Assembly: GCA_029054245.1 (NCBI GenBank)
Contig: JAIDFQ010000071.1
Location: 49,038 to 113,037 of the forward strand
Direction of reading: 5' to 3'
DNA: 64,000 bases
Source: Lachnospiraceae bacterium
GTDB taxonomy: Bacteria; Bacillota; Clostridia; Lachnospirales; Lachnospiraceae
The position numbers and the translations under genes are program-made. This document shows, one piece after another, positions 34,701-45,381 of this stretch (position 1 is the first letter of the stretch; the number at the start of each line of letters is the position of its first letter). The notes beneath the pieces were generated by a model. That model ran no database searches. It was not told where the DNA came from and saw only the letters and a program-made list of their open reading frames with translations.

Positions 34701-36518
34701 TTATTCTACAGTTACTACCTTTGCCAGATTTCTCGGTTTATCCACATCCAGTCCTTTATCAAGTGAAACGTAATAAGCAATCAGCTGTAAAACGACAGAT
34801 GCAGGCATCACCATGAATGGATCCTCCATCACCGGAAGCCTGTAGACACAGCTCCACTGCTCTCCCTCATCCAACGTCTCACTTGCTTTGATCAGAAGCA
34901 CGACTCTCGCTCCTCTGGACTGCACTTCCCTGATATTGGATAACTCCTTGCTCTTTAATTTTTCCTGCGTCACAACGGCAACTACCGGTGTATCCTCGGT
35001 AATCAGCGCAATCGTACCATGCTTTAATTCACCGGATGCATATGCTTCCGAATGAATATAGGAAATTTCCTTCAGTTTCAGTGAGCCTTCAAGAAGGATA
35101 GAATAATCTAAGCCTCTGCCAATCATAAACACATCCCTTGCATTTAAGATCGTACCAGACAGGCGGTGAATCTCCTCTCTCGTATCAAGAACCGCTTCCA
35201 TCACCTCCGGAACCCTCTTAAGTTCACTCATAAACCCTGAAAGTTCTTCCTCACTCCAAAGTCCTCTCGCCATCGCCATTCTTGCCGTAATCAGATAAAG
35301 AACTGCCAGCTGCGTCGTATACGCCTTGGTGCTCGCCACTGCAATTTCAGGTCCCGCATTGGTATAAATGACATACTCGCTTGCCCTTGCAATGGACGCG
35401 CCTTTTACATTTACGATAGAAATACTGGGTGAACCACATTTTCTTGCAAACTTTAGGGCTTCCAGCGTGTCAATGGTCTCCCCCGACTGTGAGATTGCAA
35501 TTACCAATGTTTCTTTATCCACCACTGGATCATTGTACATAAATTCAGAAGCCATTACAACATCTACGTGGATACCGATTATCGCCTGAATCAGACTCTT
35601 TCCTACCAATCCAGCATGCATAGCTGTTCCGCAGGCAATCACGCAGATTCGTTTGCACTCTGCAAGCATTTCATCCGGTATGCCTTCCTCTGAAAAATCA
35701 GGTTTCCCCTCCTTGATTCTGGGCAAAATGGTCTCCTCTATCACTTTAGGCTGCTCCATGATCTCCTTTTCCATGTAAAAAGGATATCCGCCCTTGCCGC
35801 TGCGGCTCACATCCCAGTCAACCTTGAGCCATTCGATCTGTGCTCTGTCCCCAGACAAATCAAACATATCGATTCCATCAGGCGACATGCAGATGACATG
35901 AAATTCAGGCAAAACAAAATAATCTGTGGTAAAAGGCACGATTGCCGCCACGTCCGAGGACAGCATAGCCCCATCCTTCGTAACTGCCGCTACAATCGGG
36001 CTTACATTGCGGACTGCAAATATTTTATCTGGCTGGTCGTCGAACATGATCGCAAGCGCAAAAGTCCCCTTCAGCTTCAGCACCGTCCTGCGGATTGCCG
36101 AATAAGGATCCCCTGAATAAAAGTGCTCCAGCACCGCTGCCACCACTTCACTGTCTGTCTCTGAAGCAAGCTGCCCTTCCAGAGCATACTTTTCTATCAG
36201 CTCCCTGTAGTTTTCAATGATACCGTTATGAATCAGCGTGACCCTGCCAAATCTATGCGGATGTGCATTTTCGTCGCATACGCCTCCATGAGTCGCCCAT
36301 CTGGTATGACCGATCCCACACTGCCCTTTCGGTTCTTTCTCTGCACACAGATTCCTCAAATCCTTTACTCTTCCCGCACGTTTTACAATCTGTGTGCCTT
36401 CATCGCCCAAAAGTGCAATGCCAGCACTGTCATAACCTCTGTACTCCAGAAGCTCCAGCGCATCCAGCATGATTTCCCTGGCGTTTCCTTTTCCTGTATA
36501 TCCAATAATTCCACACAT
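34701..36518 (-). CDS. glmS: Glucosamine-6-phosphate synthase GlmS
   Basis: Glutamine-dependent amidotransferase making glucosamine-6-phosphate for the cell wall. The 605-residue protein begins MCGIIGYTG with catalytic Cys2 after Met removal, followed by the glutaminase domain (to about 240) and two SIS sugar-isomerase domains, ending in DKPRNLAKVVTVE. The true start is ATG 36518 behind AGGGA; the upstream 14 codons are part of the leader. The mRNA leader carries a glmS ribozyme, so product-induced cleavage is expected to regulate it. Confidence 0.97.
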   Translation of the reverse strand: MCGIIGYTGKGNAREIMLDALELLEYRGYDSAGIALLGDEGTQIVKRAGRVKDLRNLCAEKEPKGQCGIGHTRWATHGGVCDENAHPHRFGRVTLIHNGIIENYRELIEKYALEGQLASETDSEVVAAVLEHFYSGDPYSAIRRTVLKLKGTFALAIMFDDQPDKIFAVRNVSPIVAAVTKDGAMLSSDVAAIVPFTTDYFVLPEFHVICMSPDGIDMFDLSGDRAQIEWLKVDWDVSRSGKGGYPFYMEKEIMEQPKVIEETILPRIKEGKPDFSEEGIPDEMLAECKRICVIACGTAMHAGLVGKSLIQAIIGIHVDVVMASEFMYNDPVVDKETLVIAISQSGETIDTLEALKFARKCGSPSISIVNVKGASIARASEYVIYTNAGPEIAVASTKAYTTQLAVLYLITARMAMARGLWSEEELSGFMSELKRVPEVMEAVLDTREEIHRLSGTILNARDVFMIGRGLDYSILLEGSLKLKEISYIHSEAYASGELKHGTIALITEDTPVVAVVTQEKLKSKELSNIREVQSRGARVVLLIKASETLDEGEQWSCVYRLPVMEDPFMVMPASVVLQLIAYYVSLDKGLDVDKPRNLAKVVTVE

Positions 36519-36659
36519 TTTCGTTTCCCTCATCTTTCTATGTTTTATTCTATGCTGCACCCACGCCCAATGCGCTTTTTGTGCTTCATTTTCATCCTTA
36601 CATCATGCCTCATAAGATATCCCCATATTCAATGCATCTACCTCTCTGATGGCATTCCT

Positions 36660-36820
36660 CCGCTATACCGTATTTGTTTTGCAGTCACCCGCATATTTGC
36701 CGGTATATCTCGCACCGGAGGCGGTACGAAAGAGCACCCGCCGAATTTTCGATCACTCTTTTCCTCGTCAACCTTCTGCCTTACACTTTCACAACAATTC
36801 CCAGAAGGTCATGGCGCTAG
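36660..36820 (-). ncRNA. glmS ribozyme (GlcN6P-activated self-cleaving riboswitch)
   Basis: On the minus strand upstream of glmS the conserved core is visible in order: TAGCGCC with the cleavage site between 36818 (A) and 36817 (G1), then GTTGACGAGG, ATCGAAAATTCGGCGGGTGC, a variable stem, and GACTGCAAAACA before the 3' stem. These are the hallmark segments of the glmS class, which cleaves its own mRNA when glucosamine-6-phosphate is bound. The 3' boundary is approximate. About 140 nt separate it from the glmS start codon. Confidence 0.95.
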
Positions 36821-36918
36821 ATTAGGGAAACAATGACAGTTTCATTGTTCCTATTTACTTTTCAATGTTCTTAAACATTGTCCATAGAACAACATCCAAA
36901 AGTTATTATACACAAAAC

Positions 36919-36941
36919 GCCTGTGGTTGTAAACCACAGGC
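36919..36941 (-). terminator. Hairpin after the DUF3048 gene
   Basis: Perfect 10-bp stem GCCTGTGGTT / AACCACAGGC with a 3-nt loop, 45 bp past the DUF3048 stop and followed on the minus strand by GTTTTG. The stretch from here to the glmS ribozyme otherwise holds only a short inverted repeat (ACAATGA/TCATTGT at 36830-36848), probably part of the glmS promoter region. Confidence 0.6.
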
Positions 36942-36985
36942 ATCATTGTTTTTCCTATTGTCAGTAACCGTCCAGCCATTATCTT

Positions 36986-38158
36986 TTATTTATATTCTAC
37001 GAATTCTCCATACTCCTGCCAGATACAGCACACCCAGGTCTTCCCCTGATTAAAGATGATTTCTTTTCCATTTTCGTCAAAGAACTTGGCGGGCGTTGCG
37101 TCTCCGTCATAGCGTTTCCAAGTTCCCTTAATAACCTTCCCTCCGGTAAAGACGATCGCATCACCTTCTCCGTGAACGCCAAACGCAAGATAATCATGGG
37201 AGTCTCTCACCTCGCCATGGCAGTACTGAAATACCACATTTGAAACGGCAAGCTGTTCACCGTTCATTTCATCCTTCTGCGCTTTTCCGTTCTGGTATCG
37301 ATAATACAGACCATCCTGCGCATTGTACTCGAAATAGGGGTTGTAGGCGCCATAGCCTCCCTTATTTCCTGTCTGACCGCCCGGATAACACACAGATGCA
37401 TTCGGTTTATCCTGATAATGCTCCTCTGCTCTTATCCCTTCCGCCGAAAAGATAAAGGGCGGTACATACGCCTTATCGTAATTCCAATTATAGCCAAGCC
37501 TGTCCGCCGCTTTCTTCATACCGTCAATAAACAGATATCCCGTAAATTCCGTCGCATATCCCGGACGGCTGACCCTGTCAAAAGCTTCGTGGGCAGGTTT
37601 ATTGATTCCTTCCACCGCCGCGCTGATATTCTGAACCGTACTGCGGTTTATAAGCTCTTCCACATAAGGTCTTGCAAGCCCCCAGTTACAGTAGATTGCC
37701 TCATAGCCCATGGCAACATACAAAAAATAATCGCGGCTGCTGCGCACAGGACCGATTTTGTCCAGATCATCAAAATCTTCAAATACTGCCATCAATCTGG
37801 TAATTCTTCCCTCAACCGGTGCTTCATAAATAATGCTCGCCCTGGAAATCCCATACTGGGGCATTGCCGCCGAGTTATTTGGAATCATGACCGCAATGGG
37901 ACGCCTGTTTACCACTTCCTTGCTCTTCCACTCTCCCGTAAGATAACTCTGCATCCTGCCGTCCACTTCCTTCCGCTGAGAAATGAAGGCAGTATTCTGT
38001 GCAGAAGCCGTAGGCGCTTCTACCACATCCGGCGTCGCCTCTAGTTTTTCCTCCTGCACAGGTTCTGGAACCACTTCTTCCTTTTTACCGCATCCGGCAA
38101 ATGCGATACACGCCATAAGACCAATTACTGCTGTTAATACTCTTCTCCTGACCGCCAT
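36986..38158 (-). CDS. DUF3048 (YerB-like) lipoprotein
   Basis: Surface lipoprotein of 390 residues, function unknown. It has a lipoprotein signal peptide (1-23) with lipobox AFAGC, an acidic linker rich in Glu, Pro and Val, then the DUF3048 domain: RRPIAVMIPNNSAAMPQYGISRASIIYEAPVEG is typical of its first half, and PFIFSAEG and VVFQYCHGEV of its second. AAGGA precedes the ATG. Lgt (3602-4474) would lipidate it. Confidence 0.9.
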   Translation of the reverse strand: MAVRRRVLTAVIGLMACIAFAGCGKKEEVVPEPVQEEKLEATPDVVEAPTASAQNTAFISQRKEVDGRMQSYLTGEWKSKEVVNRRPIAVMIPNNSAAMPQYGISRASIIYEAPVEGRITRLMAVFEDFDDLDKIGPVRSSRDYFLYVAMGYEAIYCNWGLARPYVEELINRSTVQNISAAVEGINKPAHEAFDRVSRPGYATEFTGYLFIDGMKKAADRLGYNWNYDKAYVPPFIFSAEGIRAEEHYQDKPNASVCYPGGQTGNKGGYGAYNPYFEYNAQDGLYYRYQNGKAQKDEMNGEQLAVSNVVFQYCHGEVRDSHDYLAFGVHGEGDAIVFTGGKVIKGTWKRYDGDATPAKFFDENGKEIIFNQGKTWVCCIWQEYGEFVEYK

Positions 38159-38224
38159 CCTTTTTTCCTTTCCGCTTACGCTGTTTATCTATAAAACGAA
38201 ACAAATCTGTTTTTTGTGACATTT

Positions 38225-38857
38225 TTATAGAAAAGGATTATATTTTTTTTCATGTCCAATTGAAGTCGCCTCTCCATGACCCGGATATACCTTTACCTCA
38301 TCAGGAAGGGGCATCAGCTTTTCTCTGACAGAACGCACCAGTGCACTCATACTGCCTGTAGGCAAATCCGTCCTGCCCACTGATTCCTGAAATAGAGTAT
38401 CCCCACTTAACAATATTTTATCATTCTCAAAATAATAACAGCAGCTGCCCTTTGTATGCCCAGGCGTTGCAAGCAGACGGCAGGTCATTCCGGCAGCAGA
38501 GATTTCCTCCCCATCCTTTGCATAAACATCCGCTTTTATCTCACATGTTCTGCCAGTATTTTCAGAGTAATTAACGGATGCATGCTCACAAACCTCTTTT
38601 TCCTCTTCATAAGCATATACTTTTGCACCGGAACGTTCTTTCAACTCTTCAACGCCCCATATATGATCAAAATGACCATGCGTCAAAAGGATTGCTTCCA
38701 CTGTAAACCCTTTCTCGCTAAGCTTATCATAAATATAACCGCCCTTGTCTGCCGGATCAATAACAATCGTCTTATTATCCCCTTCTTCATACACAAAATA
38801 ACAGTTCGTCTGACATACGCCCAGCACGATTCGTCCAATCTTTAATCCTGCCATCAT
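38225..38857 (-). CDS. MBL-fold metallo-hydrolase (glyoxalase II-like)
   Basis: Cytoplasmic metallo-beta-lactamase-fold hydrolase of 210 residues with the dinuclear metal motif THGHFDHIWG (HxHxDH), a later metal His in ATPGHTKGS, and the C-terminal YPGHGEATSIGHE. It resembles YcbL/glyoxalase II-like small hydrolases; the substrate is unknown. It lies 10 bp after rel and is probably in the same transcript. Confidence 0.9.
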   Translation of the reverse strand: MMAGLKIGRIVLGVCQTNCYFVYEEGDNKTIVIDPADKGGYIYDKLSEKGFTVEAILLTHGHFDHIWGVEELKERSGAKVYAYEEEKEVCEHASVNYSENTGRTCEIKADVYAKDGEEISAAGMTCRLLATPGHTKGSCCYYFENDKILLSGDTLFQESVGRTDLPTGSMSALVRSVREKLMPLPDEVKVYPGHGEATSIGHEKKYNPFL

Positions 38858-38867
38858 CTACACCTCC

Positions 38868-41192
38868 TTATCCCGTAGTCCTTTCTATATCTACCACACT
38901 TTCAATGGATCTGATCTTGTCGATAATCCGGTTCAGTTCTTCCCTGTTGCTGATTTCAAAAGAGGTCGCCATGGTTGCAAGCCCCTGCTTATTGATCCTC
39001 GTGTTCATGACAAGAATATCAATATTCTTCTCTGTCAGTGCGCGGGACACATCTGCCAAAAGACCATTTCGATTATTGGCGTAAATTTTGATTTCTGCCA
39101 GATACTTTTCATTGGTCACTTCATCCGGCGAGTCTTCCCAATCCGCATCGATCAGTCTTTCCCTTTCCATCTCAGGCAGGTTGATTACATTGATGCAGTC
39201 TGTTCTGTGAATGGAAACGCCTCTGCCTCTGGTTACAAATCCAATAATCTCATCCCCCGGCACAGGAGAACAGCATTTGGAAAACCTGACCGCCACATCA
39301 TGAATGCCTTTTACAACGATTCCGCCCTTTGATTTCATCTGTGCATGTCTCTGGGGCGAATCATTTTCCGCAATGGAAGAAAGAACCTCTTCATTGGTCA
39401 GCTTCTTTTTATGGTCCTTCATGTACAGTTCCATCATCTTATTGATGATCTGCCCTTCTTTGAGACCACCGTGACCTACCGCCGCCAGAACGGAATCCCA
39501 GTCTCGGAATCCGTATTTGCGCATAATGCCTTCCATATATTCAGGTTTCATGATATCTGGCATATTGATGGCTTTCGCCTTGCAGTAGGCATTTAAAAGT
39601 TCCTTGCCTTTAATGATATTTTCTTCTTTAAATTCATTTTTAAACCATTGATTGATCTTATTGTGGGCCTGGGTGCTTTTTACCACATTCAGCCAGTCCC
39701 GGCTGGGTCCCTTTGAATTCTGGGAAGTCAGTATTTCAATCCGGTCGCCATTTTTAATTTCATAATCGATGGTCACCAGTTTGCCGTTGACTCTTGCTCC
39801 TATCATCTTATTTCCCACCGCACTGTGGATGCTGTAGGCAAAATCAATGGGTGTAGACCCTGCCGGAAGATTCTTCACTTCCCCTGTAGGGGTAAAGCAG
39901 TAAACACTGTCCGAAAACAGATCCAGATCACTCTTTAGCAGATTCATAAACTCTTTATTGTCAGACATATCCCTCTGCCATTCCAGAATCTGCCTAAGCC
40001 AGGACAGCTTTTCTTCCTCTGAATCCTCTATCTTTTTGCCGTCCGAGGCAACTTTATATTTCCAGTGAGCGGCAATGCCGTACTCTGCCGCCTTGTGCAT
40101 TTCATAGGTGCGGATCTGTATCTCAAAAGGCTGACCGCTGCTGCCGATCAGCGTCGTGTGAAGAGACTGATACATATTTGCCTTTGGCATGGCGATGTAA
40201 TCCTTAAAGCGTCCCGGTATGGGCTTATACATCTCATGGATGACTCCCAGGGCAGCATAACAGTCTTTCACCGTATCTACAATAATGCGGACTGCAAAGA
40301 GGTCATAAATCTGATCGATGGTCTTACTTTGGTTTTTCATTTTCTTGTAAATGCTGAAAAAGTGCTTGACGCGTCCATCGATCTGCGCTTTGATGCCTGC
40401 ATGTTTGATATGCTCGCTCACTTCATCTACAATATTCTGAATATATTTTTCGCGGACACTCTTGCGCACGGCAATCTTATCCACAAGATCGTAATAAGCC
40501 TCCGGCTCCAGATATTTTAAAGACAGATCATCCAGCTCTACTTTGATTTTGGATATTCCAAGCCTCTGGGCTATGGGTGCATAAATCTCCATCGTTTCCC
40601 GTGCGATCCGCTGCTGACTCTCAACACTTTTGTATTTTAAAGTACGCATGTTGTGCAGCCTGTCTGCCAGCTTGATAATGATTACCCTGATATCTTTTGC
40701 CATAGCAAGGAACATCTTACGGAGGTTTTCAGCCTGCATCTCAATGCGGTCTAAGGTCTTATTGCCGTTTTCATTCATGAAATTAAGCTGTTCTAATTTC
40801 GTCACGCCATCCACAAGAAGGGCGACATCGCTTCCAAACTGTTCGCTTATCTCCTCCTCCGTCATAATCGTGTCTTCTATCACATCATGCAAAAGTCCTG
40901 CGGCTATGGTCTCTTTGTCCATTTCCAGATCTGCAAGTATGATTGCCACACATAAGGGATGGATAATGTAGGGTTCCCCCGATTTTCTCACCTGATTTTC
41001 ATGGGCTTTTGCCGCCAAGTGATATGCCTTTTCTATTAGAGAAGTATCATCCGAAGGATGATACTTCTGGACACGCGAAATTAAGTCCCTGTATAATTGT
41101 TCGGGACTTTGAAATTCCTGAATGGCTTCAATTCTGCCATCATCAAAAACTACTTCCTTTTTAGTTTGTTTCGTATCTTTTTCTTCTGTCAT
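38868..41192 (-). CDS. rel: Bifunctional (p)ppGpp synthetase/hydrolase Rel
   Basis: Makes and degrades the stringent-response alarmone on the ribosome. The 774-residue protein has the HD hydrolase domain (HAKAHENQVRKSGEPYIIHP, then LLHDVIEDT), the synthetase domain (with the YQSLHTTLIG motif), and regulatory TGS (FTPTGEVKNLPAGSTPIDFAY), helical, zinc-finger (CCSPVPGDEIIGF) and C-terminal ACT domains. Both catalytic halves look intact. A perfect UUCG-capped hairpin lies in its early coding region (41041-41067). Confidence 0.97.
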   Translation of the reverse strand: MTEEKDTKQTKKEVVFDDGRIEAIQEFQSPEQLYRDLISRVQKYHPSDDTSLIEKAYHLAAKAHENQVRKSGEPYIIHPLCVAIILADLEMDKETIAAGLLHDVIEDTIMTEEEISEQFGSDVALLVDGVTKLEQLNFMNENGNKTLDRIEMQAENLRKMFLAMAKDIRVIIIKLADRLHNMRTLKYKSVESQQRIARETMEIYAPIAQRLGISKIKVELDDLSLKYLEPEAYYDLVDKIAVRKSVREKYIQNIVDEVSEHIKHAGIKAQIDGRVKHFFSIYKKMKNQSKTIDQIYDLFAVRIIVDTVKDCYAALGVIHEMYKPIPGRFKDYIAMPKANMYQSLHTTLIGSSGQPFEIQIRTYEMHKAAEYGIAAHWKYKVASDGKKIEDSEEEKLSWLRQILEWQRDMSDNKEFMNLLKSDLDLFSDSVYCFTPTGEVKNLPAGSTPIDFAYSIHSAVGNKMIGARVNGKLVTIDYEIKNGDRIEILTSQNSKGPSRDWLNVVKSTQAHNKINQWFKNEFKEENIIKGKELLNAYCKAKAINMPDIMKPEYMEGIMRKYGFRDWDSVLAAVGHGGLKEGQIINKMMELYMKDHKKKLTNEEVLSSIAENDSPQRHAQMKSKGGIVVKGIHDVAVRFSKCCSPVPGDEIIGFVTRGRGVSIHRTDCINVINLPEMERERLIDADWEDSPDEVTNEKYLAEIKIYANNRNGLLADVSRALTEKNIDILVMNTRINKQGLATMATSFEISNREELNRIIDKIRSIESVVDIERTTG
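41041..41067 (-). other. UUCG-capped hairpin inside rel
   Basis: Two perfect 12-bp arms (41041-41052 and 41056-41067) separated by 3 bp; in the rel mRNA this gives a stem closed by a C(UUCG)G tetraloop, about 125 nt after the start codon. No T-run follows, so it is not a terminator. Confidence 0.75.
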
Positions 41193-41325
41193 ACACTCAC
41201 ATCCTCAGATACATACAGTATACGCTATTATGCATAGTTTAAGATATTATATATTCTTTTATAAATTTCGTCAACGAAAGTGCCTGTAAATTATAACAAC
41301 ACAGTTAGTGAACCGTCTAAATATC

Positions 41326-41363
41326 AAAAAGACAGGTATGCCATTTATTATAACATACCTGTC
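41326..41363 (-). terminator. Intrinsic terminator after groEL
   Basis: Stem GACAGGTATG / CATACCTGTC with a 13-nt loop, followed on the minus strand by TTTTTGATATT, 37 bp after the groEL stop. Confidence 0.85.
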
Positions 41364-41399
41364 TATAAATACGAATTATTTTTTTGCGGTTTCCGCTAT

Positions 41400-43342
<1,943 letters not shown>

Positions 43343-43396
43343 TTTGACTGCCTCCTTTATTTTCGTTTGAATCTTTTCTTTCGCTTTTATTCCTTG

Positions 43397-43423
43397 TTAG
43401 CACTCATTTATATCGAGTGCTAA
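43397..43423 (-). promoter_or_regulatory. CIRCE operator (HrcA binding site)
   Basis: Perfect TTAGCACTC-N9-GAGTGCTAA, located about 55 bp upstream of groES. This is the consensus heat-shock operator bound by HrcA. hrcA itself is not in the window. Confidence 0.98.
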
Positions 43424-43435
43424 TTGCTAAAACTT

Positions 43436-43464
43436 ATATTAGTTTTATATGCTTTTCTTTGCAA
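43436..43464 (-). promoter_or_regulatory. Promoter of groESL
   Basis: Minus-strand -35 TTGCAA (43459-43464), 17-bp spacer and -10 TAATAT (43436-43441), placed so that transcription starts just before or within the CIRCE element, the usual arrangement for HrcA repression. Confidence 0.75.
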
Positions 43465-43581
43465 ACGGTATTACAAGTTCATTTTCTATACTTTTAACCA
43501 TTATACTCATTTTTACTCTTATTTTCTCTTAATTTCTCACTTTTGCTCTGTTGGGATGATTTAATAAATAGTTTAGAAATA

Positions 43582-43633
43582 TAAAAAAGGGACCTGTATC
43601 CAGCTGATGCCTTCCCGCTTATACAGTGTCCCT
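43582..43633 (-). terminator. Intrinsic terminator after the GGDEF-like gene
   Basis: Long stem on the minus strand (AGGGACACTGTAT with ATACAGGTCCCT, one bulge), followed by TTTTTAT, 18 bp after the stop. It closes the GH25-unknown-GGDEF operon. Confidence 0.8.
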
Positions 43634-43650
43634 ATTTTCTTCGCCATTTT

Positions 43651-44583
43651 TTAGGCTTTTATTCCCTTTTCCAGTCTCTCCCGGTACCCGGCAGCATTCT
43701 TAATCTCAAACTTGTTGTTGAACATTTCATACTCTGCATCCGAAAGGCGTTCTTCCAAAATCTCCTCTATGTTCGTCTTATACACGATTCCCACCGCCAC
43801 CGACGGGGCTAGGTGTGCATCCTCATAGGAATTGCACCTATCCTGTATCCGGGCGGCAAACGCTTCCGCCTCCCCGTCTTCCGCCATAGGAATCAGAACG
43901 CCAAACGCATCTCCGTCAACCCTGCCTGTTATAAAATAAGACCCTGCCTCCTCCTTTAGGATATCCGCCACAATCTTAATCAGACGGTCGCTCTCCTCAT
44001 CCCCAAAATGGTCATTGGCAAACTTCCAATCGTTGATATTTACATTAATGACTGCCACCGGCACTACTTCCGACCGGTCAATGACCTTCATCCTGTTCTC
44101 AAAATAAATCTTGTTGTAAACCCCCGTCAGGATATCTTCCCGCTCATCCTGGGATATCTTATGCTTCTTATCCTCAAGCTGTTTTTCCAGCTCTTCCATA
44201 TAAATACTGCCTTCGCGATGAAGATATACCTCCTCGCCCAGCCTTGCTAAGAGCGTCACGGTACCGTCCACCATCTCCTTAATCAGCCGCTCATCCCTGC
44301 CCGGGGCAAGTTCTTTTATGTATAGATGTCCAATTGTACGGTTTTGAACACGTATTTTTCTTCCCGGCTCACTCTCGACCTGGGGATGAAAGCCTAAAAA
44401 GCCATCTCCTATCACGATTTCCTTTTCTCCGTGGCGATCTGTCAGCAGTACATTGATCTCTAGCATATCCGCCAGATTCATAAGATACTTTTTAATCATT
44501 TCCATATCATACAGATTCGATAAGGAATAATTTCTAATGTTGTCCTTGATTCTCTTCTCGTAAGGTATTGCCTCGTAACCCAT
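43651..44583 (-). CDS. Degenerate GGDEF-domain protein
   Basis: A 310-residue protein with an N-terminal sensory-like region (about 20-125), a coiled coil (about 128-148) and a C-terminal diguanylate-cyclase fold (about 150-300: ILTGVYNKIYFENRM, NVNINDWKFANDHFGDEESDRLI). The signature loop reads DGDAF (223-227) instead of GGDEF, losing a Gly and the catalytic Glu, so cyclase activity is doubtful; a binding or structural role is more likely. Start ATG 44583 follows GGGAG; the longer GTG frame to 44652 overlaps the upstream gene. Last gene of an operon headed by a lysozyme. Confidence 0.8.
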   Translation of the reverse strand: MGYEAIPYEKRIKDNIRNYSLSNLYDMEMIKKYLMNLADMLEINVLLTDRHGEKEIVIGDGFLGFHPQVESEPGRKIRVQNRTIGHLYIKELAPGRDERLIKEMVDGTVTLLARLGEEVYLHREGSIYMEELEKQLEDKKHKISQDEREDILTGVYNKIYFENRMKVIDRSEVVPVAVINVNINDWKFANDHFGDEESDRLIKIVADILKEEAGSYFITGRVDGDAFGVLIPMAEDGEAEAFAARIQDRCNSYEDAHLAPSVAVGIVYKTNIEEILEERLSDAEYEMFNNKFEIKNAAGYRERLEKGIKA

Positions 44584-44648
44584 AGTAATCTCTCCCAGAT
44601 TTTTTTGCTTCCCTGCCCCCAAAGAAGCTTGGTATAAGTATACCTTTT

Positions 44649-45365
44649 TCACAGCGGTTTATCAAGCTTTTCTGCCCCTTCTGCCATCTTATTTTTCTGG
44701 TATGTGAGGTTCTCATTCAGACGACAGTATTCTCCTGTTTTGCTGTAGGAATCCATAAGATGGGTATCTGCCATAGCAGCAGTGCGCAGGTCCTGTACTT
44801 TTCTCCTCGTTCCATTTTCCGGCTTTTGATCATACTTATCCTGTGCATCCCCGTTTTTTGTAAAACGCCCTTTAGGATCCGACAAAGCTCCAAAAGATTC
44901 GCGGTCTCTGCCAAAACGCCTAAAGGCTGATTTGATATGAACCTTTATCTTATCCCTAGTGCCTTCCCACTTACTAACAATCCGATCAGAGACAGCGGAT
45001 TGAAAGGCAAACACCGCGGCTGTAATCGGATTATGAAAGAAACCTTTTTGCCCTGGTGCAGACGCCTCCTCGGACTTTTCCGTCTCCTCATCCCCCATGG
45101 AATCCCATATTCCCTTTAGCATTCCCAAACCCTTTTTCATTGAAACATTCTGCCTGCCTAAACCGGTGCCATGCGCAAATACCACATCCTGCTGTGCTTT
45201 CTGCCCTGCGCCTGTATCTGCATCTGAGGTATCCTTCCTTGTGCCTAAAGCTCCCGTCTCATGCTTCTTATGCTCTTCTTCATGCAAGCATTTGGTGATA
45301 TGATGGGTATGGGAATTGTGATATTCCCTTCCGGAAAAAGTATTAAAATCGTTTCGTATCTGCAT
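44649..45365 (-). CDS. Unrecognised 238-aa soluble protein
   Basis: I do not recognise this protein. It is hydrophilic, with no signal peptide or membrane helix. The N-terminal 30 residues are His-rich (EYHNSHTHHITKCLHEEEHK), the middle (about 80-170) is mixed with FFHNPITAAVFAFQSAVSDRIVSKW as its only hydrophobic helix, and the C-terminus is basic and polar. AGGAG lies 7 nt before the ATG, and the gene sits between the lysozyme (16 bp) and the GGDEF-like gene with continuous coding, so it is probably expressed. A metal-binding N-terminus is possible given the His/Cys cluster. Confidence 0.7.
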   Translation of the reverse strand: MQIRNDFNTFSGREYHNSHTHHITKCLHEEEHKKHETGALGTRKDTSDADTGAGQKAQQDVVFAHGTGLGRQNVSMKKGLGMLKGIWDSMGDEETEKSEEASAPGQKGFFHNPITAAVFAFQSAVSDRIVSKWEGTRDKIKVHIKSAFRRFGRDRESFGALSDPKGRFTKNGDAQDKYDQKPENGTRRKVQDLRTAAMADTHLMDSYSKTGEYCRLNENLTYQKNKMAEGAEKLDKPL

Positions 45366-45381
45366 ACTGCTCTCCTACTAT

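Noticed and set aside
41041..41067. The rel internal hairpin as a transcription terminator
   Set aside because: No T-run follows on the minus strand and it lies well inside an intact coding sequence.
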